Source: Temnothorax longispinosus
Taxonomy: Eukaryota; Arthropoda; Insecta; Hymenoptera; Formicidae
Assembly: GCF_030848805.1 (NCBI RefSeq)
Contig: NC_092364.1
Location: 12,611,650 to 12,675,649 of the forward strand
Reading direction: 5' to 3'
Length of the DNA stretch: 64,000 nucleotides
Part shown: positions 25,651 to 35,919 of the stretch, piece by piece
Position numbering within the stretch: position 1 is the first letter of the stretch
How the letters are laid out: each line of letters starts with the position of its first letter
Made by a program: the position numbers and the translations under genes
The notes under the pieces: generated by a model
Seen by the model: the letters and a program-made list of their open reading frames with translations, nothing else
What the model was told of the DNA's origin: nothing
Databases searched by the model: none

Positions 25651-26360
25651 CAGGGTTGGCAAAAAACATGTTTTTTTTATTTTACTGGACACTACAGACG
25701 CGCGCTTCGCGCGCGCTATTTAGCTTTAACATTATGCTATTACTATTACACTATTAACCCTTGATACACACAACTGTCAAAATATACAATGACAGCTGCA
25801 AATGAAGTAAGCGCAGCAAGAGAACCAATCGGCATCGCGGAAAAGTGACAACAATACCTACGACATGCCCTTTTTAAAAGAGGAAACAAAAAACATTGTT
25901 TTTTTTTTGTTTAAAACAATGTTTTATGTTTTATTTGTGTTTTAAACTAAGGTATAAAAAAACATGTTTTAAACAAAAAAAAACATGTTTTAAACAAGTA
26001 AAAAAAAAACACTTGATAGCTTTGATCTATGCAAAAAGATTTAAAATATGTGTGGAGCATTTATAATCCATAAGTAATAATGTCATCAGGCATTTAAATT
26101 TTTCGCTAGCGTAGCATTAAACTGTAAATATATAAATAACGTTGCCAAAATTTAAAAAACTGAAAACCCTAACGGCGCGGAAGGTGTGAGAAATAAGGCG
26201 CGCCGTTAAACCCGGTCTACATAGGCCGCAGTTTGCAAAACGCAAGACACACGCACAGTCTACATGTCAATCTAACCTCTCTGTGTATAGAGGTGTATAG
26301 AGGCTAAAGTATTTTTAGAAAGAGAATTCGGTACCAAAGAAAAGGTCAAAGGTAAAAGGT

Positions 26361-26678
26361 GTGCAAATGGTAGGAAGGGAAGGAATGGAAATAGTAATAT
26401 TAGAGATGGAAGATTGGGAGGGAAAGGAAGCAATAATGAAACAGAAGAGTAAATTGTTTGGTGGAAACATATTCATTGATCACGACTTTACGAAGGAGGA
26501 GAGAGATGTGCAAAGGAAATTAAGAGAACGGGCAAGAAAAGAACGAGTAGAAGGGAAGAAGGTAAAAGTGGGATACAAAAAAATGTACATAGAGAATGAG
26601 ATGTATGTGTGGAACGAGGAGGCAGAGGAAATAAGGAAAAGGGAAAATTTTCAAAAACCGGTTAAGAGGAAGGAATAG
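26361..26678 (+). pseudogene. Non-LTR retrotransposon ORF1 fragment
   Basis: A 105-codon ORF rich in Lys, Arg and Glu, including IFIDHDFTKEERDVQRKLRE and VKVGYKKMYI. It resembles from memory the C-terminal part of ORF1 in insect LINEs that precede an APE-type ORF2. The N-terminal part is missing, so it is probably a remnant. It sits 80 bp upstream of the ORF2 remnant on the same strand. Confidence 0.5.
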
Positions 26679-26757
26679 AAGCGCGAGGAGCAAGGGGAGA
26701 TAAAAAGAAGAGGAAGAGGGGGGAAATGGAAACAGAGAAGCAAGCTCAGAATTAAAG

Positions 26758-29070
26758 ATGATTTTCTGGAATGTGGCTGGACTGAAGAAGAAGGACAGAG
26801 GATTCTGGGAATACATAGAAGAATTTGACATCATAGGACTATGCGAAACATAGAGGAAACATAGGGTAGAGAAGAAAGAGTGGGAGAAGATAAAGAGGAA
26901 TATGTCAAAGAAGTTTGTATGGAAATGCCAATACGCGATTAGAGAGAAAAGTAAAGGTAGGACGAAGAGAGGAATAATAACAGGTGTAAGAAAGGGGATA
27001 GAGGAGATAGGTAATAATGAAATAGAATCTGTAAACGGAATACAGGAGAGGATGTTAAGGGAAGAAGGGGAAATATGGAGAATAATAACGGTATATAATG
27101 GGGAGAAAATGAAAACATTACGAAGAAGGTTAGAGGAGATAGTAGAAGAAAGGGAAGAGGAAATTCTATGTATAGGAGAGGATTTTAATGCAAAAATAGG
27201 GGAGGAAGGAAAGAATTACGAAGGGGATAACGATAGGGAAAGATGGAGAAGCTCCAAGGATGAGGTAGTAAATAATGAGGGAAAAGAATTTTTAGAGATG
27301 CTGGAGGAAAGGGGATGAGAGGTAGGGAATGGAAACATGAGAGGTGATGAGAAAGGAGAATGGACGTACTCGGGAGGTAGAGGATGAGCATCGGTGGTGG
27401 ACTACACCGTGGTGAATCGAGAAGCATGGGATAAGACGAACAAACTAACAATTGGAGAAAGAGTAGAGTCGGTCTACCAACCCTTGGAGGTAGAAATCAG
27501 GGGAGGGATAGAGAGAGAAGAGGAGGAGATTCAAGAGAAGACAAAGGAAGTACAATGGGACGAGGAAAGTATCAAGAATAAGTATAGAGAGAAAGGAAAA
27601 GAGGTAGAGGTAAAGGGAGAAGAAGTGGAGGACATATAGGAAAATTTGAAGGAGGCAGTAGTAAAAAGTGTGGAAAGAAAAAGGATCAAAATAGTGAGAA
27701 AAAAAAGAGATATGGATTGGTGGGATGAGGAGTGTAAGAAAAAGAAGAGGGAGCTGAAAAGGACATACAAAAGATGGAGAATGAGGAAAGAAGGAAAGGA
27801 AAGATATGTGAGACTAAGAAGAGAATTCAGGGAGATGTGTAGAAAGAAGGAAGAAAAAATGTTGGAGAAATATGAGGAAGAAGTGAGAAACGCGAAAACG
27901 GAAAAACAAATATGGAAGATAATAAACAAGGAAAGGAAGAAAAGAGTACCTATTGAGGAAGATATAGAGATGGAGGAGTGGGAGAAACATTTTACGCAAT
28001 TGCTGGGAGGGAGTAAAAATGACAGAAGAGACGAGGTGGAAAGAAGGAGCAGGGAAGAAGACGGAGAGCCGGAGATCCAAGATCAAGAAATTGAAGAACA
28101 GATTAATAACTTAAAGAGATTGGAAGAAGTCAGGGAATACAAGTACTTGGGATACGAGTAGAGGAGGAATGAAAGTGATAATGGACAGATTAAGAGCGTA
28201 AAGAAGAAGGCAAATATAGTGATGAGGCAGGTATGAGGGTTGGGGGAACGTAGGTTCAGAGATGACTTTAGGAGAAGGATGATATTATTTAAATATCTAG
28301 TGCGTGGAGTTATAATGTATGGGGCAGAGATTTCGGGATGGAGAGAAAAAGAAGAATTGGAAAGAATACAAAAGAAATATAAAGTGGACCCTAAACCTCG
28401 ACTCCTGTACACCGGATCATATAGTTTATAGGGAAACGGGGATAGGAAAGCTTAGTTCAATTGCGGGAAATAGAGCGGTAAGCTTTGAGAAAAAGGCTAT
28501 GAGGGAGGGGGAGAGAAAATTGGTAATAAAATATGTGAAAAAAAAGAGAAGGAGGGACAAAAAAACATGGTGGGGGAGGGGAGAGAGATGTTTTATAGGC
28601 AAAATGGATTTAGCTCGGAGGGGATAAAGGTACTCAGGGATAGAGAGGCGGATATAGGTCAAATAATAAGGCAGAGGGAGAAAGAGAGACTGGAGCAGTG
28701 GATAGATAGTAAGATAAGAAGCTCGAGATACAATAGTAGATATAAGGACATAATGGCACAGGAAAGACCGAAATATTTGAGAGAAAAAGGATTCAAAGGG
28801 AGCCAAAAGTTGCTTGCGAGATAGAGGTGTGGAAATGAAGAGGAAAGAAATAGATTCTGGATGGCAGTGGAAAGAAGAAACTGTCAGATATGTGAAGTAG
28901 AAGAAGGAACCATTGAGCATATATTGAAACATGTAGACAGAGAGAGTAGAACTAGAGTGAAGGATTTTTTAGGAGAGGAAGGAAAGTTAGCGATTGTAAA
29001 ACGTATGAGAGAAATAGGAGAAATGAGAGAGAATGTGAGAAAGAAAAAAAAAGAATGGATGAGGGAGTGA
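26758..29070 (+). pseudogene. Non-LTR retrotransposon ORF2 remnant (APE endonuclease, RT core deleted)
   Basis: The start MIFWNVAGLKKKDRGFW...FDIIGLCET is the first motif of an apurinic-type endonuclease. GEDFNAKIG at about 27173 is its second catalytic block, and a VVDYTVVN block follows at about 27394. After the linker, the frame jumps at about 28118 from the start of the reverse transcriptase to a late part (EYKYLGYE), so the fingers and palm including the catalytic Asp box are absent. The C-terminal CQIC...HILKH zinc-knuckle-like motif is at about 28885. Frame changes lie near 28378 and 28580, and nonsense codons at 26851, 27316, 27385, 27637, 28159 and 28234. The clade is probably R1/LOA-like (inference). 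The coding strand is strikingly purine-rich. Confidence 0.75.
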
Positions 29071-29648
29071 ATGTTAAGAGAAATTGTAAACCAAGTCCCG
29101 GTTTTAGGCTGAATGGCCGAACTGAATAAAGTATATAATATCTAATATTAAATATCATTAACTACAACTACGAACTACTGACCTGCTACCTGCTATACAC
29201 TATTACTTTAAAATGCTAAAATGTACCTGCTATGTACTATTATTTTAAACTGCTAAAATGTAAATGTAAAGTCATTTAATATCTACTAAGTTAAGTAGTC
29301 TTTAGTCTTTATTGTGATGACTGTTATTTAATATCTAAAAATAAATATTCTGCTAAAATAATAGAATAATACTTATCTTATCATTTTTAATTTTTATTTT
29401 AGTATATATATCTTTATATGTTACATAAATAATATAGATAAAAAACTAAATAAAAGTTTAGTTTTTGTTTTTTTGCAATTTTTTCTAAATAATCACATGT
29501 TTTTAATTGCAGTGTTTTAAACAGTTTTAAACAGTAGTTTAAAACTGTTTAAAACAAAAATGTTTAAAACAGTGTCCACTGTTTTAAATCAGTTTTAATC
29601 AGACAGTTTTAAACAAATTGTTTAAAACATGCCAACCCTGCAGGGGAG

Positions 29649-29873
29649 GGCCTTCGCGCGGCGTACACGCGACGACAAACGTCTTAGATACGCTTTGCGA
29701 GGAATACACTCGCCGTCGCGCGTACACTCGCCGACAGAAAGGTTATCCGGTTGAGTTTTGGAACGCATCCCATTTGGAAGTAGATGAGCACTATGCGCAC
29801 ACAACTTGTGCAGTGATTCATTATAAGAGCAGACAAACAAGATGTCAAATCCTCCATCTATTCATCCATATCT
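29649..29873. other. DNA right of the hAT element
   Basis: A CpG-rich segment after the target duplication. It does not mirror the left half of the interrupted palindromic element, so the right arm is replaced or strongly diverged. No gene was seen. Confidence 0.4.
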
Positions 29874-30127
29874 AAAAAAGTGTGCAAATTAGAAACTTGC
29901 ACATTGCTTTCTCATCATTACAGATCGCTACCATTGCTCCTATTTTATTTTGCTCACAAAGCTTCTTTGTGAGGAAGCTTGTATTTTATTCGATGCATAA
30001 TTATTAGTATTTATTTGTTTTCGCTTCCTCATAAAGCAAGCTTTATGAGCGAAATAAAATAGAAACAATGGTAGCGATCTGTAATGATGAGGAAGCAATG
30101 TGCAAGTTTCTAATTTGCACATTTTTT
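29874..30127. mobile_element. MITE-like foldback
   Basis: Arms of about 80 bp (AAAAAGTGTGCAAATTAGAA... at the left and its complement ending at 30127) are nearly perfect and include ACAGATCGCTACCATTG. An inner inverted pair (GCTTCTTTGTGAGGAAGC) is also present. It is 254 bp and non-coding. Confidence 0.85.
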
Positions 30128-30567
30128 AAAATTTTTTAAATCTTTTTATGAATTGATAGAGCTTAGTAGCACAAGTGGGGTTTTACAATCGACGCAATGT
30201 CAAATCGATGTTGACTTTGGGATTTATGCTACATGGTCCAATATGAACTTCGCATATGGACTTTTAATCGCGTATAAAGCTGGGTCTAATCAACCAAATC
30301 TTAAAGAATTATATATGAAATAGGGATAGAAAGGACTAAAGAATATAATAGAATTATAAATAGCCTGATATCTCAAAAGTAGCGGAAATTAGAGCAACCA
30401 CGAACATTTCTCAAAAAATTCAAAATTTTATAAAGAAAGAACCCTTTTACCGATTATCGAGTGATTAGACCTAGATTACCGATTGGATAGTGGTGATAAG
30501 TATTGTGTTATTCACATATAAAGAAAACTGTTTTTATTGAAGTGTTTTTAAATATTGTAATTGTAAG
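30128..30567. other. No recognisable gene
   Basis: A+T-rich, non-coding. Confidence 0.4.
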
Positions 30568-30753
30568 GGCCTCCGCACAATGAAAAATATAAGGAACAAG
30601 GAACAGATATTAGCGATTAGAAATAAGAAATCAGGAATAAAGCTGGTGTAATAACATTAATACACGGCTTCCGATAGGTTAAAAATCTATCGTCTATGTT
30701 ATTCCCTGTTTCCGTTGCTTGTATTTTTTATCGTACATCCAATTTTATTCTTG

Positions 30754-30824
30754 ACTAGCTGGTTACCCGGGCTTCGCCCCGGAGGACATGTGTAATAATA
30801 CACGCAAATAATCTCACTCAATAG

Positions 30825-30890
<66 letters not shown>

Positions 30891-31660
30891 CCTCTTCCTT
30901 TCCCTCTCCCTCTCCCTCTCCCTCTCCCTCTCCGAGATTCGGTCAATTATTTCGCGTAAGAATTAAAAAAATTAGAAAAACCGGTTTCCAGAAGATCGGT
31001 AACGAAAAACTATACATTCTATAGCACTCCCCGAAAAATTCTACCCCTATTTTATATGGTTCTAATACAAATTCGGTCCAATAGTTTTTAAGTTAAAAAC
31101 GTTCAAACATACACCACATATAAGAATTAAAAAAATTAAAAAAATTGGTTTCCAGAAAATAGATAACGAAAAACTATACACTCTATAGCACTCGCCGGAA
31201 AATTCTACCCCTATTTCATATGGTTCGAATATAAATTCGGTCCAATAGTTTTTAAGTTAATAACGTTTTTTTTTTATTTTTCTAATTTTTACGGGTGGTG
31301 TATGTTTGAACGTTTTTAACTTAAAAACTATTGGACCAAATTTGTATTAAAACCATATAAAATAGGGGTAGAATTTTCCGCGGAGTGCTATAGAGTGTAT
31401 AGTTTTTCGTTATCTATTTTCTGAAAACTGATTTTTTAAATTCTTTTACCCGTAAGAATTAGAAAAATTTAAAAAAACGGTTTCCAGAAAATTGGTAACG
31501 AAAAACTACACACTCTATATCACTCCCCGGAAAATTCTAGCCCTATTTCATGTACTTGTGGTAAAAATTCAGTCCAATAGTTTTCAAGTTATTAACGTTC
31601 AAACATACACTACCCGTAAGGATTTTATATAATAGTATAGAGTATAGATAGTATAGATAT
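30754..31660 (+). mobile_element. Retroposon-like repeat, copy 1, with direct and inverted subunits
   Basis: It starts TGACTAGCTGGTTACCCGGG...CTTCGCCCCGG and ends GGATTTTATATAATAGTATA plus an ATAGATAG tail. The body contains about four copies of a subunit of roughly 150 bp (GGTTTCCAGAAAAT...ACTATACACTCTATAGCACT...GGTCCAATAGTTTTTAAGTT); the third is inverted (about 31290-31440). The start resembles RTE/Penelope-associated insect retroposons (inference from memory). No ORF was found. Confidence 0.6.
30824..30932. repeat. (CT)n then (CCCTCT)n microsatellite
   Basis: CT units up to about 30890 are followed by six-base CCCTCT units to 30932. They lie inside the retroposon-like repeat near its start. 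Confidence 0.95.
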
Positions 31661-31740
31661 AGATATAGATAATAGATTCTTTAATCCTAATCGCTAATAT
31701 CTGTTCCTTATATTTTTCCATTGTGCGGAAGCCTTAAAAT

Positions 31741-31925
31741 ACAATTAAAATGAAAGTGATTGAAAATATATCAGAATAAACGAAAGATATTTGTAAATTT
31801 AATCTGAAAAAATACTTAAGTATATATGTATATTTTTTATTATATTTCTACTTATATTTTCTATATATAAAAAACATACATAAATATGTATATAAAATAT
31901 CTTGTATTAATATGAAAAATAGAAA
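31741..31925. other. A+T-rich spacer
   Basis: Non-coding sequence between the interrupted element and the THAP-like ORF. Confidence 0.5.
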
Positions 31926-32105
31926 ATGCCAAATTGTGTAGCTTCTGGATGTTACAATTCGTCTAAAAAAGACGTAATGATGCATATAGCTTTCCACGAG
32001 CTTTGCAACGTAAAAAAAATGGATAGAAAATACTGGTGGACCTTCAGGATTCAGTTTACTATAGAAATTCTTATTCTTCTTCTTCCCTCGTTTTTAAAAG
32101 TATAA
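31926..32105 (+). pseudogene. THAP-domain-like N-terminal fragment
   Basis: The 59-codon ORF begins MPNCVASGCYNSSKK and continues with HIAFHELCNVKK and YWW. MPxC-x4-GC-x-N near the start, then FH, then Trp, is the layout of a THAP zinc finger (C2CH), a DNA-binding domain found in host regulators and in P-element-type transposases. The second Cys/His pair of the finger is not present, and the C-terminal half (TIEILILLLPSFLKV) is unlike THAP. It may be a decayed transposase remnant or a first exon whose remainder lies elsewhere. It sits between two retroposon copies. Confidence 0.4.
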
Positions 32106-32696
32106 TTATAGTTTACTAATAATTTTTATTTTCGCTATTAACTGTAATAAATGTGACTTACGTATCAAATTTATTATGGCTTCAATATTTTTATTGTCAT
32201 CTTAGGTTAAAAATTTATAACTTCATCAATTTTTTATTTATTCTTCTATTTTTATCTTTATTCTATTTTTATCTTTTATTTTTTATATATTTTTCTATAT
32301 TAATATGCATGTTACGTTCATTACAATAAAGTTAAATAGCCTTTTTTATCTTAGGTTGCATTAACATATTATGTAGTAGTTACGATAAAGAATTTATAAT
32401 TTATTGCCACCCTTTATACGCTGTTTAACGAAAAATGGCAACTTCCGCTATATTGGCACAACTCTACTTATAGGAACTCTACTTATACTTATGTAGACTG
32501 CGGTCCGATTCACACTCATAGCGCTGAAAACATCGCTGGCGTCATTTTTTTCTTTTCTTTAATTAAGCTCTTCACGCTCTTCACGCGTCAATTGAATATC
32601 TTATCTTTAGGCATGATGGTGACTCGCTTGGCGTGAATAGCGTAGAGATTAGTGTCTTCGAATAGACCAACAAGATAAGCCTCAAGGCAATTAACT
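32106..32696. other. No recognisable gene
   Basis: A+T-rich. TGCGGTCCGATTCACACTCA near 32503 repeats the short element at 6433. Confidence 0.4.
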
Positions 32697-33355
32697 GTAC
32701 ACTCTATAGCAGTCCCCGGAAAATTCTACCTCTATTTTATATGGTTTTAATACATATTCGGTCCAATAGTTTTTAAGTTAAAAACGTTCAAACATACACC
32801 ACACACATGTAAGAATTAAAAAAATTAAAAAAATTGGTTTCCAGAAAATAGATAACAAAAAACTATACACTCTATAGCACTTGCCGGAAAATTCTACCCC
32901 TATTTTATATGATTTTAATACAAATTTGGTCCAATAATTTTTAAGTTAATAACGTTTTTTTTTTATGTTTCTAAGTCTTACGGGTGGTGTATGTTTGAAC
33001 GTTTTTAACTTAAAAACTATTGGACCGAATTTGTATTAAAACCATATAAAATAGGGGTAGAATTTTCCGGGGAGTGCTATAGAGTGTATAGTTTTTCGTT
33101 ATCTATTTTCTGGAAACCAATTTAAAAAATTTTTTTACCCGTAAGAATTAGAAAAATTAAAAAAATCGGTTTCCAGAAAATCGGTAATGAAAAACTACAC
33201 ACTCTATAGCACTCCCCGGAAAATTCTATCCCTATTTTATATATTTGTGGTAAAAATTCGGTCCAAAAGTTTTTAAATTATTAACGTTCAAACATACACC
33301 ACCCGTAAGGATTTTATATAATAGTATAAAGTATAGATAGATATAGATAGATAGA
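32697..33355 (+). mobile_element. Retroposon-like repeat, copy 2, 5'-truncated
   Basis: It has the same order of direct, direct, inverted, direct subunits and the same GGATTTTATATAATAGTATA end plus ATAGAT tail as copy 1. It begins abruptly inside the first subunit (GTACACTCTATAGCAGTCCC). A shared 3' end with a variable 5' end fits target-primed retroposition of two independent copies better than segmental duplication. Confidence 0.65.
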
Positions 33356-34882
33356 CTAGTATAGATATACAATATATATATATACCCCTATGTAAATATT
33401 GTTGACTTTATGGTTATAAGAGCATGTGAGAGACAAATACATTTGGTATAGACTTAAAAGAAAGTTATCTTTATTATGAACCATACGTGTGTGTCACGAT
33501 TCGACGCCATACTACAAAAGCGATGAAGAACATAGAAAAACTAATAATAAGAAGTGACTCTATCGCGTCTAGGGAAAAATAATAAAGCGACACCTAAACT
33601 GTTTTACAGCGCCTCTACAGCTACTCTAATGGCAGCACTGAACAAAGCTATTGAACAGACTTGCTTATATTTAACAAATATCATTAGGAAAATTATTTCA
33701 TATTAACTCAATAGGCTTTAAACTTGCATACATAAGTGAATCTCACGTTTTATGTAAAATTTTGTAAGAAACCGGTAATCTAACACCTATACCTACGTTT
33801 ACGCAAGCGTTACTTAATTCTGTAGTAACTTATATACGAACGATACGATAATTCCTCCGCATAAACGAAAGATTTTATAGTAACTACGATGATATCGTTT
33901 GTATAAGTTACTTACAGAAGTAATACTCACGTAAACGTAAACTATTATAATTCCTGTCACATGTACTTAGTCGCGTAGAAGAGTCACGGTGCGGTGTCGC
34001 TTCGCGTCGTATAATAATAGGATAATTACGCATGTAAATAAAACAATTACCTTGAATCAGAAAAAATATTAATTGTCGCGTCGTGTAAAGAGTCACGGTC
34101 GGTATAGCTCCTCCGCGCCGCGCGCGTACTACCGTGTCTCTCGAGATAGGTTAACTTAGTGACAGCGCACTAAACGCACTATCTGCACTCGCGCAGTACA
34201 CACACGTATAACATATGTGCATATCGAAACTGGCGCTACTAGCACCGCCCTGGTGTCGAAAAAGTGAAAGTTACATTTCTCTGTTACATCTGTTATTATA
34301 TATATGTTATATTGAGAGCGGTCGACGTATCTCTAACGACGTATCTTAATAATAAAATTTTCATATTTGGACTTTGCGTCGCAATATCTCCGCTCGTAGG
34401 GCACGTAGCGGAAAAATAAAAACACACCCTCCCCCTCCAAGTTGACCCCAAGCTATCGATCAAGCCTACTTAGAACTTGATCCATTCACTCGTTATCGAG
34501 ATCTCAACATCTCGAGTACTTGCAACCCGTCGCGTCGCGTAAAAGAGTCACGGTCGGTCTCGTTCCACGTATACTTGGCACGAGACACTACCGTGTCTCT
34601 TGATATTATGTATCTCTGCTCTTGTACGGTAAAAAATGAATTAAATTTTTATGGTACACTTCTGCGACATCGAGAATTGCAATCACGGTTTTTTAATTTT
34701 TTAAGTCACATATTTTTTTCAATTTTTAAATGATTTATTTAAATAATATTAAGTATAAAAATGGGACAAAATTGCGATTTTTACGCTTTTTCTGTCCCAA
34801 TGATAACATGTTGTTTATAAATCATTTCTGAGACTATATAGCTTTACACTGTTTAATCAAGAAAACAAAATTATATTATATG
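33356..34882. other. Non-coding DNA with internal direct repeats
   Basis: The block GTCGCGT...AAGAGTCACGGTCGGT...CTACCGTGTCTCT at about 34075-34145 recurs at about 34529-34602, with a partial third copy at about 33970. It could be a decayed LTR or other repeat; no ORF supports this. Confidence 0.45.
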
Positions 34883-34921
34883 TATATAGCATGGTGGAGT
34901 GTTCTTCCACCATGGTATATA
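34883..34921. repeat. Short hairpin
   Basis: TATATAGCATGGTGGA pairs with TCCACCATGGTATATA (one mismatch) around seven bases. Confidence 0.75.
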
Positions 34922-34967
34922 GCACATACGACAACCTCCTTAATTCAAAAACAAAATACCAATGTAC

Positions 34968-35031
34968 ACTGCCAGTACTGAAAATTTATAATATACATGA
35001 CGTAAACTATAGATTTTCCGTACTGGCAGTG
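34968..35031. repeat. Short inverted repeat
   Basis: CACTGCCAGTACTGAAAATT pairs with AGATTTTCCGTACTGGCAGT, with a loop of about 18 bases. Confidence 0.75.
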
Positions 35032-35919
35032 AATATTGAAACGCAGTCACAGTTAAATTGTAATAAGAGTTTGATTAAACTTCACATAAAATATTTTGAA
35101 ATTCGGCGCTTTAGCCGAAGAACCGAGAACATGTGCGTCGCGCGTTGTATAGTACGGGCGACCGACAATGCCGTATGCCGGGCTTCGAAAGCATGCAGCG
35201 ACGAAAACGTGACATTGCAGCTTCGACAGATATCCATTGCTTTACACTGGTCGCTGCATGCGAAAGCGTAAAGTATTTAATACGCGTCTATGCAGCGACG
35301 CCTCCGTGGACAGTGGGCCTAACTCGTTTCTGGCGTGTGTCATGCTATATTAGAATATTTCAAATTGTTGTCCGTAGATAGTAACGTTTATTAGTAATTT
35401 AAAAAGTGTCTCGTGGAGCAAAAGTTCGCACTTGATATCCAAAGTTAACTCTATAAAACTATTAACAAAACTATTAATAAAATATATATATATATATATT
35501 GCACCGTTATTATATTTATATATTTTATGAGTTTAATAATCTACAACTAGTTTTTTAATAATGCTATAATAATTTCAATGCTATAATAATATAATTATTT
35601 TAATAATTATAACATTAATTACTGCATGCGTACTTCTGCCCTACCGGTGGAGTAAAATATATATGTATAATGTGCTAAGTTTGTGTTTATAATCTTTCAA
35701 TCTTTTATTCTATCCAACTATATTTAATATACGTATATGTATATGAATTAACCAATCGTTACTTTAAATAGCAAGCAACATGTCGTGACAATACAAGCGT
35801 AAAAGTAAATGTGATAACATATTGACAGTATAAGTAGAGAAAATAAATATAATATTTGCTTATTACATTGAATAAGTAAAATATTAGAAATATTTAATAT
35901 CTAATTATATATTTAAAGA
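35032..35919. other. No recognisable gene
   Basis: A CpG-rich patch at 35090-35290 includes the complementary words GCATGCAGCGAC and GTCGCTGCATGC. The rest is A+T-rich. Confidence 0.4.

Larger units (their letters stand above)
25651..29640. mobile_element. hAT-type element with 8-bp target duplication, carrying a LINE
   Basis: The termini are inverted repeats (CAGGGTTGGCAAAAAACATG at the left, TAAAACATGCCAACCCTG at the right) flanked by exact 8-bp duplications CAGGGGAG (25643-25650 and 29641-29648). An 8-bp duplication and a CAGGG..GGC terminus are hAT hallmarks. No hAT transposase is visible. Most of the 3,990-bp interior is a decayed non-LTR retrotransposon (about 26165-29130). Subterminal GTTTAAAAC/AAACATGTTT repeats are abundant at both ends. 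A fragment of the same family lies at 50064-50300. Confidence 0.85.
30568..31735. mobile_element. Element with GGGCCTCCGCACAATG termini, interrupted by a retroposon
   Basis: The left end GGGCCTCCGCACAATGAAAA and the complement of the right end GGCTTCCGCACAATGGAAAA are matched for about 55 bp, including GGAACAGATATTAGCGATTA. The interior between about 30754 and 31660 is a separate retroposon-like repeat. Without it, the host element would be roughly 260 bp. Confidence 0.7.

Noticed and set aside
26520..28932. Long minus-strand ORFs rich in Ser, Leu and Phe
   Set aside because: Antisense shadows of the purine-rich LINE coding strand.
30960..33320. Segmental duplication of a 650-bp block
   Set aside because: The shared 3' end with a different 5' start is explained more simply by two independent retroposon insertions.
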